Part shown: piece by piece, positions 1 to 6,924 of the stretch
How positions within the stretch are numbered: position 1 is the stretch's first letter
How the letters are laid out: the number at the start of each line of letters is the position of its first letter
Assembly (NCBI GenBank): GCA_027080405.1
Contig: JALWSL010000557.1
Coordinates: 5,072 to 15,027, forward strand
Reading direction: 5' to 3'
Origin: Planctomycetaceae bacterium
GTDB taxonomy: Bacteria; Planctomycetota; Planctomycetia; Planctomycetales; Planctomycetaceae
DNA length: 9,956 nt
The notes under the pieces: generated by a model
Databases searched by the model: none
Seen by the model: the letters and a program-made list of their open reading frames with translations, nothing else
What the model was told of the DNA's origin: nothing
Made by a program: the position numbers and the translations under genes

Positions 1-2
1 TA

Positions 3-2429
3 CAAAGTGCGATCAACCTGGCTGAGAACAAACGTCCGACACGAATCCTGGTTCTTTCGGATGGCGAGGCCAACGGTATCGACCCGACCAGCGCGGCCCG
101 CCGGGCGCGGGAGTTGAAAATACCGATTGATTATCGGCTCTTCAGTCGGGTCAAGGTGGGAGATATTGCGATCGAATCGCTGAATATCCCGGAAGAAATT
201 TCGCCACGGGAACCGTTCCAGTTTTCGGTGTTTGTGCAGGCGGATCGGGCGGCGACCGGGAAACTGGTTATCAAACGGGAAGGACAGATTATTTCAACGG
301 CTACGCATACATTTTCAGTGGGCCGAAACCGACTGCTTTTCCGGGATTTGGTTGATCACCCCGGTTTTATCACATACGAGGCCGAGTTGATTCTGGAGGG
401 CGATCCCGTCCAGGAAAACAATCGGGGAGAAGCCGGATTGCGGGTCGATGCCGGGCCGCGTCTGCTCGTGCTGAACGCGGATGGCCAGGAAGGCAATCTG
501 GTTCGCGCACTCCGGGCGGGACGGATTGATGTCGATGTTTACAAGGCTGATCGTTTCGATGTTTCCCAGGATGCTCTCGATCCCTACCAGGCGGTCATTA
601 TCGAAAATCTGCCTGCCGGTGTTTTTGGACGACTTGGCATGGAACAGTTGGCCCAATATGTAGAAGACCTGGGCGGAGGTCTTCTTCTGACCGGAGGAAA
701 GCGGAGCTTCGGCGTGGGAGGGTATTTTAATAGTCCATTGGATGAAATCCTGCCTGTTTCCATGGAGATACGGGAAGAACATCGCAAGAATCGGCTGGCT
801 CTTGCGATTGCGTTGGATCGTTCCGGTTCGATGGCCGCGCCGGTTTCAGGCGGGAAGACAAAAATGGATCTCGCCAATTTGGGGACGGCTGAATGCGTCC
901 GACTGCTCTCCACGGGAGACAGTGTGGCGATTATCGCGGTCGATAGCGCTCCGCACACAGTTCAAAAATTGATCCCCGTTGAGAACGCGGAGGCGATCGC
1001 GAACAAGGTGCTCGGCATTCAAAGCATGGGAGGGGGCATTTTCGTTTATGAAGCCCTGGTTGCCGCCGGCAATGAACTGATGAAAGCCGAACAAAGTACC
1101 AGGCATATCATTCTTTTTTCCGATGCGGAAGATAGCGAAGAACCGGGAGCCTACAAATCTCTTCTCGCCAAATACGAAAAAGCCGGTATTACAGTCAGTG
1201 TCATCGGCCTGGGAACGGTCAAGGACCGGGATGCGAGATTGCTGGAGGAGATCGCGAAATTGGGAAACGGGAACATCATGTTCACGCAGGATGCTGCCGA
1301 ACTGCCCCGACTGTTTACTGAAGATACCATGAGCGTCGCTCGCAGCAGCTTTGTCGAAAAAGATGAGAAGACCCAACCGGACGGGATTGCCGCTCAACAA
1401 CTGCTCGATTCGCGATTGATCGGCGATTGGGGCGGAGCAGGGTTCCCCAAAATCGACGGTTATAACCTGAGCTATCTCAAGCCGGAAGCAACCATGGGAG
1501 TTGTCACGCGGGATGAATATCGGGCGCCGCTTTCCGCTTTCTGGTACCGCGGGTTGGGACGTGTTGCCGCACTGACTGTTGAGATGGACGGCGAATTCTC
1601 CGGTGATCTGATCAATTGGGAAGGCTATTCCGATTTCGTTATTACTCACGCCCGTTGGCTGCTGGGGAACGAATCATCCAATGAAGTTTTCGTCAAGATA
1701 AAGCGGGAGGGTCAGGATGCGCTTGCGACCATCGATCTCGATCCGGATCGCCCAAACCGCGGAGGTAACGAAATCCCGCAAATGATTGTTGTTCCCCCGG
1801 GAACAGACCGACAGGAAACGATCAGCCCCGATTTTGTCTGGGTGGGGCCGGATACTCTGCAGGCGAGATTCCGTCTGGCACGGATGGGAACGTACCGCAC
1901 ACTCATCAAGACAGGCAAACGGGAGTTCCAACGTGGTCCTGCCCTTTCGCTGCCCTACTCCCCGGAATTTGCACCAAGGCCGGGCATGCCTTCGGGGAAG
2001 GAGTTGCTCGCAGAGATCGCATCGCTCACCGGGGGGAAGGTGAGAACAGACGTACTTGAAGTTTTTCGGAATTCGCCGCGAAGCCCCAAAAAAGTCTCGC
2101 TCATCCCCTACCTGCTGGTCATGACATTGCTGCTGCTTCTGCTTGAGATTGCAGGCCGTCGTCTCTCTCTGTGGGATTACTTCGCCTCCGCTTCTCTGAG
2201 AGCCGGGCAGGAAGATCAATCGATTCAGCTTTCAACCGCGCCTGAAACAAAACCTGTCCGCAGGTGGAAAAATAGAGGCTGGCGAAAACCGAAAAAAGAG
2301 GAGTCTCCGCCTGTTGTGACAACCCAAAAAAAGACAGCGGAAAAGAAGTCCAGCACGAAACAGGAGCAGTCTCCCCCGGTTGATGTTTTTTCCCAGGCGA
2401 AAAATCGTGCGAAGAAACGACTCGATTGA
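3..2429 (+). CDS. VWA / amidotransferase-like membrane protein, 5' end cut by window
   Basis: The frame is open from base 3, so the protein starts before the window; the TTG at 114 is internal. About 808 residues are visible. They begin with the tail of a first VWA-like domain (RILVLSDGEANG, bases 45-80). A beta-sandwich, CARDB-like stretch follows (about 165-450). Next is a class I glutamine-amidotransferase-like fold (about 453-760: LLVLNADGQEG, YQAVIIENLPAG, LGGGLLLTGGKRSFG) with no visible catalytic cysteine or histidine. A VWA domain then carries the metal-site motif DRSGS at 816-830 and SDAED near 1119-1133. One hydrophobic helix (about 2100-2147) leads to a Lys-rich, presumably cytoplasmic tail ending in TGA. 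By family knowledge this is a large membrane-anchored protein with its bulk outside the cytoplasm, often found near MoxR/DUF58/Bat genes. Those neighbours are not visible here. The exact function is unknown; binding or scaffolding is inferred. Confidence 0.88.
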   Translation, partial: QSAINLAENKRPTRILVLSDGEANGIDPTSAARRARELKIPIDYRLFSRVKVGDIAIESLNIPEEISPREPFQFSVFVQADRAATGKLVIKREGQIISTATHTFSVGRNRLLFRDLVDHPGFITYEAELILEGDPVQENNRGEAGLRVDAGPRLLVLNADGQEGNLVRALRAGRIDVDVYKADRFDVSQDALDPYQAVIIENLPAGVFGRLGMEQLAQYVEDLGGGLLLTGGKRSFGVGGYFNSPLDEILPVSMEIREEHRKNRLALAIALDRSGSMAAPVSGGKTKMDLANLGTAECVRLLSTGDSVAIIAVDSAPHTVQKLIPVENAEAIANKVLGIQSMGGGIFVYEALVAAGNELMKAEQSTRHIILFSDAEDSEEPGAYKSLLAKYEKAGITVSVIGLGTVKDRDARLLEEIAKLGNGNIMFTQDAAELPRLFTEDTMSVARSSFVEKDEKTQPDGIAAQQLLDSRLIGDWGGAGFPKIDGYNLSYLKPEATMGVVTRDEYRAPLSAFWYRGLGRVAALTVEMDGEFSGDLINWEGYSDFVITHARWLLGNESSNEVFVKIKREGQDALATIDLDPDRPNRGGNEIPQMIVVPPGTDRQETISPDFVWVGPDTLQARFRLARMGTYRTLIKTGKREFQRGPALSLPYSPEFAPRPGMPSGKELLAEIASLTGGKVRTDVLEVFRNSPRSPKKVSLIPYLLVMTLLLLLLEIAGRRLSLWDYFASASLRAGQEDQSIQLSTAPETKPVRRWKNRGWRKPKKEESPPVVTTQKKTAEKKSSTKQEQSPPVDVFSQAKNRAKKRLD

Positions 2430-2886
2430 TCGACGCGATAATGAAACAGCCGTCCTGGAAAATATCCTGTCAATCAGCCGCCATACGAGTCTGTCCGGTT
2501 TATGCGACAATAACAGTCAACCGTAACTGTGGGTGAGCGCTCATGCAGCACAGGTGGGATGGCGCGAATACTTCCGGTCTCTTTTCCGGAGCCGGTTTTC
2601 CGATATTGTATCAGGAATTGAAGCCCAACAGTTGGCTTCTGCTTCGGGCTCATGGTATGCTGTTCAGTGGCTGACGGATTGAGTCTCACGACTGAGGCAG
2701 AGGAGCTTTCGACGGGGCCAGTTTGCACCTGATCTCTTTTTCAATCAGATTGTATATCGTCGTGAACGGGCACCAGAGGCGAAGAATTGTCGTTAATGGT
2801 GCAAATTCCTGTTTTCAGTTGTAGTTTCAGGCGGTATCCTGAAGCGGAGCGAGTGCCCAATTCGGTTTCTTATAAGGTATTGCTAC
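2430..2886. other. 457-base intergenic gap with weak dyads only
   Basis: I find no convincing gene on either strand; the minus-strand open frames here have no recognisable protein character. Short symmetric elements are present. There is a perfect palindrome TGAGCGCTCA at 2534-2543. An ACAGT/ACTGT inverted pair lies at 2513-2517 and 2526-2530. CAATCaGATTG lies at 2742-2752. An 8-base inverted pair, TTTGCACC (2722-2729) and GGTGCAAA (2798-2805), is separated by 68 bases. GAAGCC...GGCTTC can form a 6-bp hairpin around 2620-2640. The promoter of the downstream ATPase presumably lies near the right end, where TATAAG at 2871-2876 resembles a -10 box, but I cannot identify a matching -35. Confidence 0.5.
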
Positions 2887-3060
2887 ATGACTTGGCTCGT
2901 CCGTATATTTTTCCTGTTTGCCGTTCTGTTGATGGGGGCTGTTGACGCCCAGGCGCAGCCGGCTGCGCCATAAAGCATCAATCAGCCTGAAACTCCTGCT
3001 CAGGGAAATACCCCCGCTGCCTCGGGATCTTCTCTGACACCCAGGAGAAGCGTCGGGGAG
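2887..3060 (+). pseudogene. Broken N-terminus of the GspE-like gene: signal peptide, TAA, linker
   Basis: ATG at 2887 follows AAGG at 2874-2877 with a 9-base gap. It opens a textbook signal peptide: MTWLVR, then a hydrophobic core IFFLFAVLLMGAV, then a DAQA cleavage site. After 28 codons it meets TAA at 2971-2973. Beyond the TAA the same frame stays open into the ATPase gene. Those codons encode a Pro/Ser/Gln-rich linker (SINQPETPAQGNTPAASG) typical of the stretch after a signal peptide. The signal peptide, linker and ATPase share one frame, so I read 2887-4761 as one ancestral gene with one nonsense codon. CAA to TAA would explain it in one step. Alternatives are a sequencing error, or a separate 28-residue peptide with the ATPase starting downstream. 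Confidence 0.7.
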
Positions 3061-4761
3061 TTGCCGCCGAACCCGTTTACTTTTTACCGAGGCAATGTCC
3101 ATCTCGATTCGGCGAGAATTCTGGCAGGAGACACGAGTTTCACAGCGTTGCCAGGCGGGCACTATGTCAGTCTCTGGAAGTTCTTGCCGCTGCTGGGGTT
3201 ATTCTTCCTGTGGTGCTACTGTTCCAAATGGGCCGATGAAGACAGCCGCAGTTTGAAAGTTCGACCGGAATTCTGGTCAACCCTGATATTACTGGGGGGA
3301 CTGGTCGGCTTCACACTTGGAATGATTACACCGAGTTACCTGCTTGGTTTCTTTATCGTTCTGCTGGGAAATGCGGGTTCAGTCGGAGCCTACATTTATG
3401 AAAGAAATCAGCGTGTGCCCGAATCGGCCAAAGTGATGACACCCCGCCACATCCGAAGTGTAACTCTACGGATTCTTGCCAAGTATGGGATTCGACTCGG
3501 TTCGGGCGAACACATGGAACAGGCTGTCGGCCCACCGATTGTTTTCATGGGTAAAACAAAAGGGGCTGGCCCTTCCAAAGCGGTTGAAAGTTCGCGCGGT
3601 TACCTTTCCGCCAAAGAGTTGATCTACGATGCCATTCTGAGACGCGCCACCGATATTCATCTGGAACCGAAAGACGATGAAATGTCCGTTCGGCTCCGTA
3701 TCGACGGTGTGATGTATCCGACGGAACCGTTTGATCCGGCTGTCGGTCAGAATGTGGTCAACATCTTCAAGGTGCTCTCCGCGATGGATATTACGGAGAA
3801 GCGCAAGCCGCAGGATGGAAGTTTTCGGGCCGAGATGGACTTCCGCGAAATTGATTTCCGTGTCGCTTCGCAGGGAACCCGCTACGGCGAAAAAATGGTG
3901 ATACGAATTCTCGATCAGGCGAATTCGGTCAGTACGCTGGCTCAACTCGGGATGCGAAAACAGTTGCAGGATAAACTTCGCAAGGTGATCAGCGAACCGC
4001 ACGGCCTGTTTCTGACATGTGGACCAACCGGTGCAGGTAAGTCGACAACGCTGTATGCAGCATTGGGGGAAATCGATTCCTATCAGCGGAATATCATTAC
4101 GATCGAAGACCCGATTGAATACAAGATGGAAACGGTCACACAGATCGAAATCAACAACAAGGCGGGACAGACATTCGCCGAATCATTGCGTTCGATTTTG
4201 CGGCAGGATCCGGACGTCGTCATGGTCGGCGAAATTCGGGACAAGGAGACGGCCGTGATTGCCTGTCAGGCGGCCAACACCGGGCACATGGTTTTTTCGA
4301 CCGTTCATGCAAATGAAACTTTTTCCGCCTTGTATCGCATGATCGATTTGGGCGTTGAACCGTTCATGTTGTCGAGTTCGCTTTCTGCGATTCTCGGTCA
4401 GCGGCTTGCCCGGCGGCTTTGTCCCGATTGCAAGGTTCCTTACAAGCCGAAACCGGAGTTTTTGAAAAAGGCGAATTTGCCGGCCAGCAAAATTGAACAC
4501 TTCTATCGCCCTCCCAATAGCAAGGAAGTGGAGGGACAGTGTCCCACATGCGGAGGTCTTGGCTTCAAGGGGCGCGTCGGTATTTATGAATTGCTCGAAA
4601 TGAACGAGCGCATGCGGGACATGATTCGCGACAGCGCAGCGATTACCCAAATCAAGGCTGAGGCTCGAAAAAACGGGATGTTGTACATGCGGGAAGAAGG
4701 GTTGAGGCTTGTCGTCAAAGGAATTACCTCGGTGGATGAAATGTTGCGCGTTGTCAAGTAG
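3061..4761 (+). CDS. GspE/PulE/PilB-family secretion ATPase, membrane-anchored
   Basis: This is a hexameric AAA-type ATPase of the type II secretion / type IV pilus family, which powers pseudopilus or pilus assembly at the inner membrane. In the 566-residue frame I see three hydrophobic segments (about 37-54, 71-88, 91-113). An N2-like domain follows (ATDIHLEPKDD near 196-206), then Walker A GPTGAGKST (321-329), Asp box ITIEDPIEY (346-354) and Walker B VVMVGEIRD (386-394). A His-box region GHMVFSTVHAN (408-418) and a zinc tetracysteine CPDC (454-457) / CPTC (494-497) complete it. The catalytic core looks intact. The TTG at 3061 is only the first start-like codon after the TAA at 2971; AGGAG at 3043-3047 lies 13 bases upstream, a long spacing. 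The likely native start is 2887, giving a secreted N-tail, three membrane helices and a cytoplasmic ATPase, consistent with the basic loop after helix 1. No gspD, F or G partner is in the window, so secretion system versus pilus cannot be decided. Confidence 0.9.
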   Translation: MPPNPFTFYRGNVHLDSARILAGDTSFTALPGGHYVSLWKFLPLLGLFFLWCYCSKWADEDSRSLKVRPEFWSTLILLGGLVGFTLGMITPSYLLGFFIVLLGNAGSVGAYIYERNQRVPESAKVMTPRHIRSVTLRILAKYGIRLGSGEHMEQAVGPPIVFMGKTKGAGPSKAVESSRGYLSAKELIYDAILRRATDIHLEPKDDEMSVRLRIDGVMYPTEPFDPAVGQNVVNIFKVLSAMDITEKRKPQDGSFRAEMDFREIDFRVASQGTRYGEKMVIRILDQANSVSTLAQLGMRKQLQDKLRKVISEPHGLFLTCGPTGAGKSTTLYAALGEIDSYQRNIITIEDPIEYKMETVTQIEINNKAGQTFAESLRSILRQDPDVVMVGEIRDKETAVIACQAANTGHMVFSTVHANETFSALYRMIDLGVEPFMLSSSLSAILGQRLARRLCPDCKVPYKPKPEFLKKANLPASKIEHFYRPPNSKEVEGQCPTCGGLGFKGRVGIYELLEMNERMRDMIRDSAAITQIKAEARKNGMLYMREEGLRLVVKGITSVDEMLRVVK

Positions 4762-4776
4762 AAACGGAGATCGTTC

Positions 4777-4813
4777 TTCAGGAAGGACCGGGCTTCGCAT
4801 CCCGCCTTCTGAA
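4777..4813 (+). terminator. Bulged hairpin downstream of the ATPase gene
   Basis: The left arm TTCAG-g-AAGG-ac-CGGG (4777-4792) pairs fully with the right arm CCCG-CCTT-CTGAA (4801-4813). This gives 13 base pairs with two bulges on the left side and an 8-base loop. It lies 15 bases after the ATPase stop codon. No U-run follows directly; the nearest T-rich stretch is at about 4854-4862. It could be a terminator, a transcript-end stabiliser or chance. Position and pairing favour a transcript-end structure. Confidence 0.4.
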
Positions 4814-4903
4814 ACGCACCTGCTTCCCGAAAACGGTTCGGTTGGTTGGTTCATTTTTGTTTAAGCGGATGTCGTTGAATTCGATTAGTTACGGATTATT
4901 TTC

Positions 4904-5581
4904 ATGATAGACCTGTTTCTTTTGATCGTGGTTGCCGTGGTCACCTGGTGCGTTGCCGCTGAAGGGGCCTGGGGGGCTGCCCTGACATTTCTCTCTGTTC
5001 TGTTTGCTGGCCTGCTGACGATGAACTACTTTGAACCGCTGGCCAATCTGCTGCAGTCGACGCTCGGGCTGGGGCCGGCCTGGAACAATCGCTGGGATTT
5101 TGTGGCGATGATGCTCCTGTTCATCGGCTTTATCTTCGCTTTCAGGATCGGAACCGAACAGATCATGCCGAATTTTATCCAGGTGCATCCGCTGGCTCAT
5201 GATGGTGTCCGCTGGTTGGCCGCCGCTGCAACGGGTTATCTGACGATGGCTATTTTATTGACCTCCCTGCATACAGCTCCACTCCCCAGAAACTTCTTCG
5301 GTTTCACTCCCGAACGTAACAATTTCCTGGGGATTTCCGCTCCTGATCGACAGTGGCTGGGCTTTGTGCAATACGCGACCGAAAAATCATTCCGAAACGG
5401 GAAAAATGGACAGATTTTTGACGGCTCAACCGCAATTCTCGCAGATAAACAGGAAGTCATTCTGCCAACTTTTATCATTCGCTATGCGACGCGGCGGAGT
5501 TTGGGAAACGCTGCTGCGACCCAACCTGTCGAGTCGGCTCCTGTTGCAAAACCTGTCCATACCGGCCCCGCCCAGTTTTGA
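4904..5581 (+). CDS. CvpA-family inner-membrane protein
   Basis: The protein has 225 residues. The first half is typical of the CvpA (colicin V production) family. Hydrophobic helices lie at about 3-18, 22-40, 64-81 and 103-122, with MIDLFLLIVVAVVTW at the start and WNNRWDFVAMMLLFIGF in the third helix. The family is broadly conserved and has been linked to envelope homeostasis, colicin V export and biofilm traits; its biochemical activity is not settled. The second half (about 123-225) is a soluble tail with no motif I recognise. It ends in a Pro/Ala-rich stretch, and the length exceeds the usual compact CvpA of about 160 residues. ATG 4904 was chosen because the first helix begins immediately; no strong Shine-Dalgarno precedes it. 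It lies 142 bases after the ATPase gene, beyond a hairpin, and 115 bases before the DUF368 gene. Confidence 0.75.
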   Translation: MIDLFLLIVVAVVTWCVAAEGAWGAALTFLSVLFAGLLTMNYFEPLANLLQSTLGLGPAWNNRWDFVAMMLLFIGFIFAFRIGTEQIMPNFIQVHPLAHDGVRWLAAAATGYLTMAILLTSLHTAPLPRNFFGFTPERNNFLGISAPDRQWLGFVQYATEKSFRNGKNGQIFDGSTAILADKQEVILPTFIIRYATRRSLGNAAATQPVESAPVAKPVHTGPAQF

Positions 5582-5696
5582 GTCATCGCGGCGTCTGAGT
5601 GATCACGGCAACAGTGCCGCGGCTTGCGTGATGGCCTCGGGAATCCATCGACAGCCGTTTTCCATCATAACTGTATCGACGAAATAGTTTCTTCTC
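5582..5696. other. Short gap between cvpA-like and DUF368 genes with small hairpins
   Basis: The gap contains a small hairpin CGGCA-acag-TGCCG at 5606-5619. A competing longer-range pair CGCGGC/GCCGCG also exists. Neither is followed by a T-run, so neither is a convincing intrinsic terminator. No Shine-Dalgarno is visible before the DUF368 start at 5697; the bases just upstream are pyrimidine-rich. Whether the two genes share a transcript cannot be told. Confidence 0.3.
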
Positions 5697-6680
5697 ATGT
5701 CGCAAACTTCATCTTCCGGCGGTTCACGCCTTCAACTCCAAATTCTCCTGTCCGGTTTTCTGATGGGGGGAGCTGATATCATTCCGGGTGTTTCCGGCGG
5801 TACAGTTGCCCTGATATTGGGGATTTACAATCGGCTCGTCACGGCAATCAGCCATCTGGACAGACTGTTTGTTTCGCATCTTCTTCGGGGGCATATTCGC
5901 CAGGCAGCCGATCATGCCGATCTGGCCTTTCTGGTGACGCTGGGAACGGGCATTGCCGTTGGAGTGGTCTCCCTGGCCGGGTTGATGCACTATCTCCTGT
6001 TGAATTTTCACACCTGGACCCTGGCTATCTTTTTCGGTTTGATTATCGCCTCAAGTTGGCTCGTGGCGAAAGTTGTCCAACAATGGAAAGCGGTCGAATT
6101 GGTGGCTGTTCTGCTGGGCGCCTGGTTCGCTTTCTGGCTGGTCGGACTTCCAATCTTTCAACAGCCTCCCGATAGCCTGCTCTATCTGTTTTTCTGTGGA
6201 GCCATCGCGATTTGTGCGATGATTCTTCCGGGCATCAGTGGGGCCTTCATCCTGCTTCTGTTGGGGAAGTATGCGGAAATAACAGGTATGCTCAAAGGGC
6301 TGGTTCATGGTGAAGTCAGCATGGAAATCATTCTGAGCATTGTTACCTTCGTGGCAGGCTGTCTGTTCGGTTTGCTGGGGTTCAGCAAAGTTCTGAAACT
6401 GCTGCTCGCCAGATATGAGTCGCCCATGATGGCCATTCTTTGCGGGTTCATGATCGGTTCGCTGCGAAAACTGTGGCCGTTTCAAAAAGATATGACCCCC
6501 GAAGTCATGGAATTCAAACACAAAATCTACAGAAATCTCCCTCTCCGTGATGTGCTGGATTCATCCGATTTACTGCCCGTTATCTGCCTGGCTATTCTTG
6601 CCGCGGGGCTGGTTCTGACACTTGACTATTGGGCAGCGGGAGTCCAGAAAGCAAAAGCCCTCTCGCATGAAAAAGTGTAG
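5697..6680 (+). CDS. DUF368 / PopT-type polyprenyl-phosphate transporter
   Basis: The protein has 327 residues and is highly hydrophobic, with about eight membrane segments. It carries the two related signature loops of the DUF368 family: [13 protein letters not shown] at 24-36 and ILPGISGAF at 176-184. The internal repetition suggests an inverted-repeat transporter fold. Members of DUF368 (PopT) were reported in 2022 to recycle undecaprenyl phosphate across the cytoplasmic membrane for cell-envelope polymer synthesis. That role is taken from the family, not shown by this sequence. ATG 5697 puts the first signature loop about 24 residues in, as expected. The stop is TAG followed by T, and the length is normal for the family. 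I see no defect. Confidence 0.88.
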   Translation: MSQTSSSGGSRLQLQILLSGFLMGGADIIPGVSGGTVALILGIYNRLVTAISHLDRLFVSHLLRGHIRQAADHADLAFLVTLGTGIAVGVVSLAGLMHYLLLNFHTWTLAIFFGLIIASSWLVAKVVQQWKAVELVAVLLGAWFAFWLVGLPIFQQPPDSLLYLFFCGAIAICAMILPGISGAFILLLLGKYAEITGMLKGLVHGEVSMEIILSIVTFVAGCLFGLLGFSKVLKLLLARYESPMMAILCGFMIGSLRKLWPFQKDMTPEVMEFKHKIYRNLPLRDVLDSSDLLPVICLAILAAGLVLTLDYWAAGVQKAKALSHEKV

Positions 6681-6819
6681 TCATTTCCAGGGATTGATGT
6701 TCTGTTCGCTTGCCTTGTTGGCCGTTTTGCAGTCGCCAGTGCTGCTGATCAACCGCGATAAGCTGACTGCGACAAATAGTAACAGATGCGCCAGAGACAA
6801 ATCGCTTCCGATTCAGTAG
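6667..6819 (+). CDS. Possible 50-residue secreted peptide overlapping the DUF368 gene
   Basis: An ATG at 6667 lies 14 bases inside the 3' end of the DUF368 gene, in another frame, and opens 50 codons. The start resembles a signal peptide: MKK, then a hydrophobic run [18 protein letters not shown]. The remainder (about residues 29-50) is short, polar and unremarkable. I recognise no family, and no good ribosome binding site precedes it. The overlap could allow translational coupling, but a chance frame is at least as likely. Confidence 0.17.
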   Translation: MKKCSHFQGLMFCSLALLAVLQSPVLLINRDKLTATNSNRCARDKSLPIQ

Positions 6820-6924
6820 CATACGCAACACGACAGGAGTGACCAGTCTCGTTTTGCCTGGAATTATTGTCTGGGAACAGATTCGCACAAACAGGGTACT
6901 GAAAAGACAGGAACAGAAGCGATC

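Noticed and set aside
114..116. TTG at 114 as the start of the VWA gene
   Set aside because: The frame is open to the window edge and encodes a VWA-like strand (RILVLSDGEANG) upstream, so the gene begins outside the window.
2474..2728. 84-codon minus-strand open frame in the gap
   Set aside because: No recognisable domain, signal or ribosome site, and the composition looks like random translation of noncoding sequence.
6051..6521. Long minus-strand frames opposite the DUF368, pckA, ATPase and VWA genes
   Set aside because: They mirror strongly supported genes on the other strand and carry no protein features of their own.
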